Positions 11,894-22,009 of a stretch of DNA of 64,000 bases are shown here, piece by piece. A model generated the notes under the pieces. That model worked only from the letters and a program-made list of their open reading frames with translations. It made no database searches and had not been told where the DNA came from. Each line of letters starts with the position of its first letter. The stretch's first letter is position 1. A program made the translations under genes and the position numbers. Source of the DNA: Rutstroemia sp. NJR-2017a BVV2 (taxonomy: Eukaryota; Ascomycota; Leotiomycetes; Helotiales; Rutstroemiaceae); contig NJPS01000077.1 of the NCBI GenBank assembly GCA_002946415.1, positions 1 to 64,000 of the forward strand. Reading direction: 5' to 3'.

Positions 11894-12863
11894 ATGTCAA
11901 TCGAAAATCTCAAGACCATCGGTATGCGCTGTCCCGCTTCCTCCCTTTCGCGATCCTGCCTGCTCGCCCAACTGTCTCCTATTACCCGACAGTGATGTCT
12001 ATCTCACTCGCTCGCTCCTTGCGAGCTCTTCGCAATCTGTGCTGTTGATTACTTCACTCTCACAATTACATTACTGACAAGACACTCCCACATAGACTCC
12101 TTCGCCGAAGCCGATGCCGCCGGAGATCCAAACTCAGACTTAGGCTCAGCGCCGACTACATCGTCGCTGACCCCGACTACACCAAACAATGAGTCTGCCA
12201 AGTCCCCGAAAACTGCTACTGGTGGGACGCAAATCGAGAACTTGAAAAACTTTGGTAAGCCGAACTTTGATGCCTTCTAGCGGAAGGGGGTGAAAGCCTT
12301 CTTGTAGCTAGCAATATGCCATTCGACACTAACCACATGTTACACATACAGATCCCTTTGCTGAGGCCGACGAGGAACCTGGTGATCAGAAAGCCGGTTA
12401 CATTCATATCCGTATTCAGCGTAAGTTAGCCCCCCTAGATAATCACTTATCATTATTCCGCGTCATAGTAACTGACATACTCCTGTGCAGAGCGTAATGG
12501 TCGCAAGACTTTAACAACTGTTCAAGGACTCCCAAAGAAGTTCGATAGAAAGAAGATTCTCAAGGTCATCAAGAAGAAATTCGGTATGTTCAAAGCCTCG
12601 TGTCAACCAAGGTTGGATTTGGATGGCTAATGGAAGATATCGCAGCTTGCAATGGCACCATCGTTGTTGATCAAGACATGGGGGAGGTAATTCAACTTCA
12701 GGGAGATCAACGCAAAGACGTCCAAGAATTCCTTACCAGCAAGGAATACCTAGAACTTGATCCCAAGACGATCAAGGTAATTATCACCGCCCTTCATCTT
12801 TCGTTAGTCCATGAATTATGTGAAATTAACTTAAGATCCGCGCTCTAGGTCCATGGTTTCTAG
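11894..12863 (+). CDS. SUI1: Translation initiation factor eIF1 (SUI1), with duplicated N-terminal exon
   Basis: eIF1 binds the 40S subunit near the P site and enforces AUG start-codon choice. Six exons (11894-11921, 12096-12254, 12352-12420, 12491-12583, 12646-12776, 12849-12863) give 164 residues; the canonical factor is about 110. The core is unmistakable: YIHIRIQQRNGRKTLTTVQG, KKKFACNGTI, GEVIQLQGDQRKDVQEFL, and the terminal KVHGF, whose last four residues and stop are a 15-base exon. Exon 2 (159 bases, phase 1 at both ends) carries DSFAEADAAGD at its start and IENLKNF at its end, repeating the exon 1/exon 3 motif pair IENLKTI / DPFAEADEEPGD. Skipping exon 2 leaves a 111-residue protein of canonical size. 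Exon 2 adds a Ser/Thr/Pro-rich insert. Whether both forms are made is unknown. Confidence 0.95.
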
Positions 12864-13267
12864 ATACCCCGCGTCCAGTCCTATAAGAACCTATCATCAG
12901 CCTTGACTGCTCTCACGATCAATTCCCTTCGTGCACAGCTACGTTGATTCTAAAGCTACGATGGAACCGAAAGTATGGAAGGAAGGCGTTTTGACGACAA
13001 TGCATTTTGTCGTTGATAATGGAGGAACTGGGTGAATGGACTGGAAAGGCTTCTACAATGCTATCATGGAAACTCTTATTTCTCTTTTTTATTGCTAATC
13101 ATGCCAGGCAACTCGTTTGCTAGAAGTCCGTAGGATTCTCCTCAAATAGGTCCATGTGACTCAGTCAGAATGCCCAAGCCCTAAGATCCTATCCTTCCTG
13201 TGTCCATCTCTGCTCACTAAGATATGAGGAGCACGTGATATGTCTGCACTATTGTGACGTCTCCCGG
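12864..13267. other. Intergenic, eIF1 and EOS1 3' ends
   Basis: Convergent 3' flanks of eIF1 (+) and EOS1 (-). I see no gene, repeat or RNA signature. Confidence 0.6.
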
Positions 13268-14440
13268 CTACCTCGTGGCTTTCAATATTGCCTTTGCAAG
13301 CTCCCAAACACCCTTAAAATATTGTGACAGTGGTATCATCACACTATCCGTCCTCGACAAGTGTAACTGTGTCAACAAACTGACCATGCTAATGAAGCTT
13401 GCTATCGAGAACACCGAAATTGACAAAGATGTTTCTTTAAGAATCGCGAGCCGCGGATGCGTTAAATGGTAAAGTATCGTTAATGTCTGCAATCAGAATC
13501 AGAAGGGTGTATGAAGAAGAGTCTAAGAACGAAGGACGGTTTACGCTGGCTATGCATATCCAAGCGGGGAGAAGGAGGCGTGCATCCTCCGAGCCACCGG
13601 ATAAATACAGTATCCACGACGTGGTGTAGGCATTTATTGAACTGATGGTAAGAAGACGAACGATCGTGGCTATGAGAAGAGTTGGATGCAAATTTATCAA
13701 AGTCAAGATCACATTGCTGCATACCTTGAGGAGTGTAATTCAGTAGCCTGCGTGAGTGTAAGTTACTTAAAGGTCCTTGTTATAGCTGAGCCCTTGTTGT
13801 AGCCGAGCTTTACCACAGGGTGAACGAGATGGGGATTTGCATACCATCGAGACATCAGACAGTCCGTAAAGAAGAAGGCCAAATACGCCGAGGAGAAACA
13901 CTTCATCTCGATCAGCATAAATCGTCCTTGAGACATTATCATTCCGGACCACTGATCAGCTAACGTTGTGAAATTTCATCGTACCCACTGCACACAGAGT
14001 TAGTATTGTATGCGACTAAGATTGACACCCAGACCAGAAAGCATTATATGCTCCTTCGATGATGATGGGCAAATATCATCCTTCGTCTCTAGGATCAAGC
14101 TTACAAGAACAGCCAGGAAAACCTCAGTAACCCTAAACCTCTTCTCAACACTCCATTGCCCGCCCGCAGTATACGTATCCATCTCATGCCATATCAACTC
14201 GCCCATAAAGGTCAGCGCGCATCGTAGACCCCACCAGCCAGCCGGTGCGACGCTCAGGAGCCGACAGAATAACAATGGAAAATGCCAGCATTTATCCACA
14301 CCAAGGAGGACTGCGACACGGGGATGGAGAACAGACGTCTTGCCTTCCGGATCTGCAGGGTGCAGGTTTGGTTGGTAGGAGGGAGGCGACGGAGGAAGGA
14401 GAGTAGATGGTTCTACAAGAGGGACAGAGGAGGGTCCCTG
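13268..14440 (-). CDS. EOS1: EOS1-type N-glycosylation / ER membrane protein (5' end unresolved)
   Basis: Multi-pass ER membrane protein of the EOS1 family, linked in yeast to N-glycosylation and oxidative-stress tolerance. Coding blocks on the minus strand: about 14435-14105, a probable TGG at 13987-13985, 13900-13845, 13747-13725, 13669-13545, 13486-13268. Signatures in order are VEKRFRVTEVFLAVL, SAYLAFFFTDCLMSRW, WLLNYTPQATIVRLL, YTTSWILYLSGGSEDARLLL and ETSLSISVFSIASFISMV, with at least four hydrophobic segments. Two points are open. First, the first long exon has no in-frame ATG near its 5' end (GTG occurs at 14443, and an in-frame stop lies a little upstream). A short 5' exon is needed; ATG-TAC at 14544-14539 spliced to the AG at 14436-14435 is one in-phase possibility. 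Second, the tryptophan after FLAVL comes from either a 3-base exon or a longer exon from 13951. The family call is firm. Confidence 0.75.
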
Positions 14441-14443
14441 CAC

Positions 14444-14913
14444 ACGACGACGTTGGGAAGCCAGAGGGAGGGTTGTTTACGGCATGTGCTGCCGCATTGC
14501 AGTCTTCGACGTATGTATAGGCTTCTCTCTGGACTAACGTACATTGTAAGCAAATTGAACAGAATTGTATTTGATGGTCGAAATAATGGATGCGAAATCA
14601 AAGATATTTTGAAATTGCCTACCGGGAAAGAGGATAATACGGGTCCCCAATTATATGGAAGAGCAGAGGCCTCAAAATCAAAGTGTAGTGGTCATTGTCA
14701 CCCTCATTTCTGACGACTATTACCGTTCCAAGCAAGTGGTTCCCACCCTTCTCAGCCTTGTCAGCTCCCCTCAGCAATCCCAGCCACAGGTCTGCTCATC
14801 AGCCACCACCACCACAAGGCTGCTTCATATTTTGTCGCATCGAAAAATTTGGTTGCGCCTTGCGGTATTGCCATTCCTCCTCTATCCCATTGTACTTGTA
14901 TTAATCTCTTTTG
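14444..14913. promoter_or_regulatory. Divergent promoter EOS1 / mL45-type gene
   Basis: Sequence between two genes read apart. It probably includes the missing first EOS1 exon on the minus strand. A C/T-rich leader (about 14740-14900) precedes the plus-strand gene. I see no conserved motif that I can name with confidence. Confidence 0.4.
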
Positions 14914-15787
14914 ATGGCTTACTCACTACGAAACAATGTCCTCGCCGTTCCCCGATTCCTCTCCCCGCTCTCCAGATCCAGATGCTTCTCAAGCTTGCCT
15001 GCTCGACAAGCTGCACCTAATGCGAAGCCCGCAGACCGTCGGCTGCGAAACCAACGCCAGCTGCCTACTGACTTGGGTCTCTTGACCAGTACGTCTATAT
15101 ATACTTACAACATGCATGTCGTCTACTAATCATGTCAAAGACACCTTCATCAAACCTTCCTTAAGCCACCAGCTCTCGTTACTTAAGACTCCAAAGAGCT
15201 TCGCAAAACTACAATGGATGCTCTGGAAAGCTCGAGTCATGGATATGGTATCGATATTCGCAATGAAGTTCAGTTCTCCTCGAGTGGGTCGTATGAAGTA
15301 TAAGATCCAGCTCGACCGCCACAGAATAGTACCTACAGCCAAGGGTATGCACGATGAGATGTACAAAGCGTTCGCAGAAGGAGACTCCAAAACCTTGCAC
15401 AAGATATGCGCAGATGGGCTGTACGAGTCATTTATGGGGCGCATAGGAGCTCGACCGAGGGGCGAGAAAGTAGAATGGGAATTGGTTCGCATGAATGGAA
15501 CACCGAAAATAATTTCCCATCGAGCGGCAACATTACCCGTGCCCATGGGCACGGGTTCTTTCCTGCGACAAGCTGTGGTACGTATTGCGAGTCGACAGAG
15601 GATGACACGGAAGTCACGGAATGGGGAAGTAGTACCTGGGAGTGGGAAGGAGAAGGATGTGGTGGAGTACTTGGTTCTGCAGATGTTCTATCGCGGATAT
15701 GAACCGGGCGAATGGCGGATTTGGGGCACGACAGAGGAAACTACATTAGAGAGGGCCGAGGAGTGGGAAGAGGAAGCCGTGGCTTAG
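14914..15787 (+). CDS. Mitochondrial ribosome protein, mL45/Mba1-type (Tim44-like fold)
   Basis: Two exons (14914-15088, 15141-15787) give 273 residues. The N-terminus (MAYSLRNNVLAVPRFLSP, then RSRCFSSLPARQ) is basic, lacks acidic residues and looks like a mitochondrial presequence. The body contains a Tim44-like/mL45 domain with LYESFMGRIGARPRG, WELVRMNGTPKIISHRAATLP, VVRIASRQRMTR, VVEYLVLQMFYRGYEPGEWRIWG. Members link the mitochondrial ribosome to the inner membrane and Oxa1-dependent insertion (yeast Mba1, about 278 residues; mammalian mL45). The size fits Mba1. The alternative is a general Tim44-domain protein, but the C-terminal GEWRIWGTTEETT-type ending favours mL45/Mba1. The palindrome GTGCCCATGGGCAC at 15539-15552 lies within the coding sequence and needs no special explanation. 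Confidence 0.75.
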
Positions 15788-16743
15788 TGAGCGGCATAGG
15801 CTAAAGCGCCAGGCGCTGGGGGGATGTTGTTCGACTGTAAGATATTCACGGCAGGGAGATGCCATGTAACTTATCTTGGGTGTAGGCCCTCATATCTACT
15901 TCTATTGCCTGGGCTGTCCTTTGCTCTTACGATACTCGTATAAGCTCCTCGCTGGTGATGCTATGAATGCCCGTTGTCATTCGGTCGCCACTGGCTGGAT
16001 CTTCTCACTTTCCCGTTCAGTCCTAAGTTCAGGACCACCTTGCACAAGAAACCCTTCCAAGAACCAGTCTGCCGACTTCCAAAGAGATCCTGTCTAGCAG
16101 GTCGAGAGCTTTGTGCTCTTAGGTACTGGGGAAAGGAAACATGGAATTGTCTCAGTACTTTCAACGATTCAAGTATGTTTTCACCAACAAAGTCTAGGGT
16201 AGTATAATCAACTTCAAGGGATCTTTCAAAGGGTGATTGTCAATGCATTACAGTTGTTACAGGGCGGTGTAGGTGGAGGTTATGACAATAAATTACATTC
16301 TTGAATTCGCTTCTATGATGTCAATGATTTGGTTCATAGAAATCTAAGCTACAATACAACTCGGTGATAGTACATAAGCTCGTATGAAATGGAAGACTCT
16401 ATCCTATATCTATCTTGTCCAACGGAGCAAGAGGATCAATAGGGAGCCTGGTACAGGTCATATCAATACACAGGCAGAGCAACATGATGCCCCGGCATGA
16501 TCAAGTGACAATAAACCAGTACAGTCTTAAATAAAGCCAGATATCTGCAACTTGACAAGACTTATCACGACCTCTGCAAAATCAGAAGTCGGAAACATAT
16601 CGACAAAACGTGGATATCATCAGCATCATTATCGTGAACAAGGAGAGAAATTCAACAGAAATACAAAGAAAGATAGACGAACACCTCTGCCGATGAACAG
16701 AAAGCTTGATCGCCATGATCGTACTTGAGAACAGATGAACGTC
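15788..16743. other. Intergenic, two 3' ends
   Basis: About 950 bases between the stop codons of the mL45-type gene (+) and the RRM gene (-). Small open frames at 15876-16207 show no family similarity. From about 16240 the sequence is A-rich and is probably the long 3' untranslated region of the RNA-binding-protein gene. Confidence 0.5.
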
Positions 16744-19604
16744 TCAGTGAGACTCTAAAGAGCGTTCAATATCTGCAGCATGTCCACTGGGGGTAGGTGT
16801 TGCAGAGCGGTCTTCATGAACCTTGCTCCCAACAACAGCTGGGGAGTATGGCGATGGATGGTACACTTGCTGTCCTGAAGACTGCTGGCTCGCAGGAGGG
16901 CCGTGCATACCCCAGTATGGTGCTGGAGAGTATTGCTGGTATGGCGAATATCCGTAATAAGGAGACGGGGCTCCCGGGCTCCCAGATAACTCAGAAGCTG
17001 GTGCTGCACTGCGCATTTCATAACCTGGGCTTCCAGCATATGGGTAGTAAGCTGGTGCTGGGGAGTAGGCTGTAGCATTGCTGAAGTAATGGCCCTGGCC
17101 GTCTGTAAAGACTGCAGATGGAGCTGTGTATCCATAGTACGGACTGTATGCTGTGTAGTTGTATGGGGATGCATATGTAGCGGGAGACATCTGAGAAGAT
17201 GGAGAAGTCTGCTGTTCTTCAAAGCGTCGAGTATTTGGAGACTGGAATGGCCGAGCTGATGTTGCAGTCTGGGGTCTTGCGGATCTACCTCGACTACCAC
17301 CGTTCTCGGAGTCTTTCTGGGCAACTCTAAGAGACTTTCCAGCAAAGGTGAATCCATTCTACTCCGTGTCAGTTATTAATTGATCTATCAATGAAATGGC
17401 CGATTTCCTACCTTGGCACTGACCGCGTTGGCAACAGCCAGTGGGGATCTGAACTCAATGAAAGCGAAGGCAAATTTCTCCTCTGCTAATGAAATGCAAG
17501 GTTAGCAGATCTTCATTTGCACGGTATGCTATAACTCACGCTCAAATTTTGACGCATTTTCGCGAAGGCTGATCTCCTGGATTTCACCGTAGTGTTCAAA
17601 CAAGTCACGAAGCTGCTGCTCTGTGGTTCTCAAAGGAAGGTTACCGACGAAGATGGAACGACGGTCTACTTCGTATCTTGCTAGGTATGCTTTGGTGGCA
17701 TCTATTTCTGGAGGAGAACGAGCCTGTTGATTTGGCGAGGCAAGACCTGCAATTGGTTGCATCTTGAAAAGTTCATGGTTGCGGAAGGCCTGATGAAGGG
17801 TAAGCGGTAATGCGAGCCAATGCAGGAAAGACGACTTACAGATTGAGCATCTTGACCTTCATCGTACATCTCGAACTGAACGATGACACCTTCATTCAGA
17901 TTGAGTGCGGTACGTTCAACATGTGAAGCTGTATAGCAAAGTTCTATCTTGCCGAAACGTTCAAGGAGCTCTCTGGCTTCCTCGGGAGTGACCACAGGCC
18001 CGTATTTACGCTCAATGAAAAAGAGGCCTAGACATGAATTAGTCGGATATGAATCCACGACTCAGTTTTGTGTTTGACTTACGATGGGCCTTGGCTTTCT
18101 CACAGCGACATGGTCTACCTTTGATGAGACGTCCTCTACCTTCTCTAATGGCTCGCTCGGCATGCTCCTGTTTCTGTTGCGGCTTAGATGCAGTACAGCA
18201 GTTTGTGAACAGAATTACCTACGGTGTACTGACAAAATGCGAAAGGCATGTGCTTCCCGTCACGACGGATCTTGACGAAGACCGGACCATACTCACGGAA
18301 GATTTGCGTAACAGCCATCTGCAGTGAGTCTTCATTCTCCGATTGGAGCAGACTTGATATTGTTAGCATAGTAATGATACTGGGTAAATAGTGATGGGAG
18401 ACATACTTGGCAACGAAAACGCAGCAGGAAGGAGGGTAAACAGCTTGTGCATCCTCGGCCTTGACGACGCTGTATGCGTTCATACGATTACTCGACGGAC
18501 CAGAACTCTCTGAAACATGCTCCTGGACATGGAAAGAGAGCTTTCGTTGTGCATCACCGTAGTTTCCCTCTGCCGGGATTACCTTTGGCTTCGTGGGCGA
18601 TTGCTCAGAATTATCACTCGAATTGGAGCGCCAGTTGCCACTGAAAATCTTACGATCCTGTCCAGGACCTTTAGGAGTACGCTGCTCGGAGGCTCGATGC
18701 ATTGAAGAGTTTTTACTTGGAGACTGGAACGGATCGTCAATGCTACCTCGAGTACCACCTCGGACGAAGGGTGGAGAATAACTGGGCGGGTGCGGGTCAG
18801 TGATTAAGCGTGCAGATTCCGGAAAGATGGCTTACCGCTCAGCATTTGGAAGGTATTTCTTTGCGGTCACCTTGGAAAGTTCCGTGGAACATGCACTTGA
18901 AGTCTGAGTATTGACCTCAATATTGTTGTTGTCATGAACAGCGAGACTCGCGACTGCAGTGAGAAGTGCTCCATCTATACATAGATTAGCAACCGTTGTC
19001 GACTGTGAAGCATTGAGTCGGTCTTGATGGAAGTAATTTCCCATACACGACCAACAAATTGCTGGTGCAGAGAATGCGATGAGTTAAAGCAACACAATAC
19101 AGGTTCTGCAAATAGCAGAAGTGAAGTGTACATACGAAAGCCTCTAAAGCTCACAGGCATTCTTGGCACAAACTGATGATGTTGTTTGTATGAAGTAGCT
19201 TTCAAAAATGAGAACAATAAATCACAAGAGGAAGACCATATGATGAAAGACAGGGAAGGGGTGATAGAAATATGAGCGCCAACTCGCTCACAGAGCAGAC
19301 GTCAATTGAGTGGACATCTCATACGTAGAAGTTTGACCGTGGTGGAGGATAGGGCGGATGGGTGGGTGAATACACTTTAGAAGGTGAATAAAAAGAAACA
19401 GTTGTACGTACCATCATTGTCTGGTGTTGGAGGAACATCAGCATCGGAGTCACTGGCTGCCGAACTACCGTAAGTACTGGCGGGAGAGGGTTCGATCTGG
19501 GTAGAACGCGCAGAGTGCAAGCCAGAATTACCGCATGCTGTTGTGCATGAAGTAGAGCTGGTGTCTACTGCATGGCCGTGAGTCGAAGGAGTGGCAGGCG
19601 ACAT
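16744..19604 (-). CDS. Three-RRM RNA-binding protein
   Basis: Ten minus-strand exons (19604-19412, 19198-19136, 19061-18836, 18781-18407, 18352-18223, 18173-18083, 18027-17840, 17789-17540, 17482-17412, 17358-16744) give 733 residues. The N-terminal 280 residues are Ser/Thr-rich and probably disordered. RRM1 (about 280-360) has CVFVANLLQ and MPFAFCQY. A second, weaker RRM-like unit (about 362-440) has LFFIERKYG and RELLERFGKIELCY. RRM3 (about 470-545) has RSIFVGNLPLRTTEQQLRDL and FAFAFIEFRSP. The tail is Tyr/Pro/Ser-rich with repeated PYYGY and SPAPYY words. I cannot name the orthologue with certainty; the layout recalls S. pombe Crp79/Mug28-type proteins of mRNA fate. All introns are 49-57 bases except the first (213) and second (74). 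The exon 2-3 join is the least certain. Confidence 0.75.
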
Positions 19605-20714
19605 GATCAAGCTCAGTGATTCAGAAGATTCCCGAATTGTTCGATTGAAGATTGGCTAGATGAAAGCTGGCTGAGAAAAGAGTGTGTAGAATGGAGACGG
19701 CGACGCAGCACGGGAAAAGATAACTTTACGTGATCGTTTCGCCTGAAGCAGGTGGCGTGCTTCTCGCGGACCGGAGAGAGAGAAAAGAGAGAGTAAACAG
19801 GGAATGTGAGATGGCGAAGACAAAAGATGGACGGGTAGAACGTAGAGACCGTGGATAACGAGAAGTAAAAGGGAAAAAGAGGGAAATCGGAAGGAGAAAG
19901 AATGAAGGCGACGAGAGGAAAAATCTAACGTAGAGATGCCAACAAAAGAAGAAAGAAGGGCGGGTGGAAAAGAAGAGAAAAGAAGAGACGACGATCGGAA
20001 GATGTAGACCGGTATACAGCGGGGAGATGGCGGAAGGAACGCGCCGCAACGCGGTATGAAGGTTTAAACTTTATTACATCTTCACCTGCGCACTCTTCGC
20101 CTTTAGAACCATACAGATATAATCGTGACCAAAGACCAGAGACCAGAGAACGCAGGCCACTGGCGACACAACGCAACACATCTCGTTGCCTTCCATGATA
20201 CCTCAGTCTTACATGTAGATCGAATGGGCCTAACTACATAGTATAGCTATCATGAAGAAAATATTCCTGAAAGGCCTCAAGTAGCCCACGGTGCAGGCAG
20301 AACGAAGATTAAAAGTCAGGACAAGATAGTATTGGCCCGAACATCCATCTTGCCGACCATCTGTAACTAGAAGTAAAAATCATTATCATTCGACAATCAA
20401 CTAGGGTCTCTCGTAGTTTACCAGTCATACTGTTACTGCCGCACTGCCTATCATGCAATGCAATGGACTTCGTGTCCTTGGCAACATCGAAGTTTATACT
20501 GTGAAGTCGGAGCTGGCAGAAAGTTTATCCGGGGACTGCGGGACCTTCCTGATGATTGATATTCACACCAAGCTTTGCCGATGTTTTTATGTCCAAATCC
20601 GCGACGTCACGGATAATAAGTTGTGTATGAACTCCGCAACTTTTGTCTCCAGCTTCTCCTCTTGGAGCCCTGTTCTTCTCCAATTGCGCATCTAAGGTCA
20701 TTGAAATATACAAA
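19605..20714. promoter_or_regulatory. Divergent promoter RRM gene / CIA30
   Basis: About 1.1 kb separating start codons of two divergent genes. On the minus strand the 19740-20010 part is strongly pyrimidine-rich (TTTCTCTC, CTTCTTTC), typical of a long fungal leader of the RRM gene. I see no gene in it; the 107-codon frame at 19726-20049 is a product of the skewed composition. Confidence 0.5.
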
Positions 20715-21609
20715 ATGAGAGTTACACAGAGCTTAGCCAAAGGCTTCTTTGCCCGGAGTTTGGATGAGTTCAAACGACTGTCAGTCAGTGGTATGCCCAA
20801 ACAATTGCGCAGCCGATCTCTCTGTGGTCTTTGCGACTTTCATCTGATTGCGCTGACATTATCTTCTAGCTCTGACAGCAGAAGGTACACGAAGAGCCAC
20901 TGGCCCTTATCCTCTCGCAATTTTCCACGACCCGGAGTCGCTCAAGGATTGCAAGGTGATGTCTGATGCCGATATAGGCGGATTTTCCAAGGCGTACTTT
21001 GATTGGGTTCCGCCGACATCAAATCCACACCCTACCTTATCTGAAAACAAGAATGGCCATGTTAAATTCCATGGAAATATATCTATCGAACTACCTCCGA
21101 ACCGGCCCCACATCCAACGGAGCGGATACGCTGCTTGGAGGACTCATGATCCAAAGCCTACAATATTTGGAAAATCACTTTGGGATATAGATGCTTATGC
21201 ATTCCTCGCTCTGCGGATCAAGAGCGACGGCAGGAAGTACTTTGTGAACCTACAGACAGAGTCGATAGTCCCTACAGATATACATCAACACAGACTCTAT
21301 GCACGGCGGCCGGGAGAGTGGGAGACGGTGTTGATTAAATGGAATGAGTTTGTGCGGACAAATCATGGCGTGGTAGTGGAACCGCAGACAGAACTACTGA
21401 GACAGAAGTTACGGACGGTTGGAATAGGGCTAATCGACAGAGTCCCTGGCCCGTTTGAACTTTACATAGAAAGAATATGGGCCACGAATGGATTGAGTGA
21501 GACCGATTTGGAAGAAGATGGCAGGAAAGAGGAAGGGCAGTTGAAGAGTAAGCATGGAGAGAAAATCCGATGGGATGAAGAGAAAGCTGCAAAACATACC
21601 AAATCTTGA
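20715..21609 (+). CDS. CIA30: Complex I intermediate-associated protein 30 (NDUFAF1 homologue)
   Basis: Mitochondrial assembly factor for the membrane arm of NADH:ubiquinone oxidoreductase. Two exons (20715-20790, 20870-21609) give 271 residues. A short basic N-terminus (MRVTQSLAKGFFARSLDEFKR) suits import. The CIA30 domain follows: FHDPESLKDCKVMSDADIGG, YFDWVP, LWDIDAYAFLALRIKSDGRK, YFVNLQTESIVPTDIHQHRL, and GEWETVLIKWNEFV, ending GPFELYIERIWATNG. The C-terminal tail is charged. It is the outermost visible member of the gene row flanking the MAT locus (CIA30-APC5-COX13-APN2), an arrangement I recall from other ascomycetes. Intron 20791-20869 has GTATGC and TTCTAG ends. Confidence 0.92.
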
Positions 21610-22009
21610 TAATTTTAATAATAAAGGAACATACTGCCATGCTCTCACTATTAAGCATGTAAATCTATGGGATGCTTTGAAAGTGTGCTACTCACGTTGA
21701 ACTGTCATATTTTCTCTGGCTCTTTCCTACCTGTATTGCAGCTGTGGTTGAAATTTAACCATACTGTACTCGTACCCCGCACTTCTTTCTTTACAGTAAT
21801 CGCGTCTAACCTGAACGCGTCTCGTGAAAACTCGTGAAAACCGACTTCGTATTTCCGCCAGCGATTCCTTGACCGGATAGCCAAAGTTGACCAATTTGAT
21901 GGCCGTTGTTAATCGACGCAACATCACGGTTTCGTCGTGACCAAAAGAAACACACGACCATGGATAATGATTATTAGCACGCAGCTGCCCGGAGACACCT
22001 TCAAAGCTG
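21610..22009. promoter_or_regulatory. CIA30 3' end and APC5 promoter
   Basis: 400 bases between two genes in the same direction. It contains a short direct repeat, AACTCGTGAAAA, at about 21820-21840. I see nothing else to annotate. Confidence 0.45.

Noticed and set aside
15539..15552. Palindrome GTGCCCATGGGCAC as a possible regulatory site
   Set aside because: It lies inside a conserved coding exon of the mL45-type gene and is accounted for by codons.
19726..20049. Phe/Leu/Ser-rich minus-strand frame of 107 codons
   Set aside because: Produced by the pyrimidine-rich leader of the RRM gene; simple composition effect.
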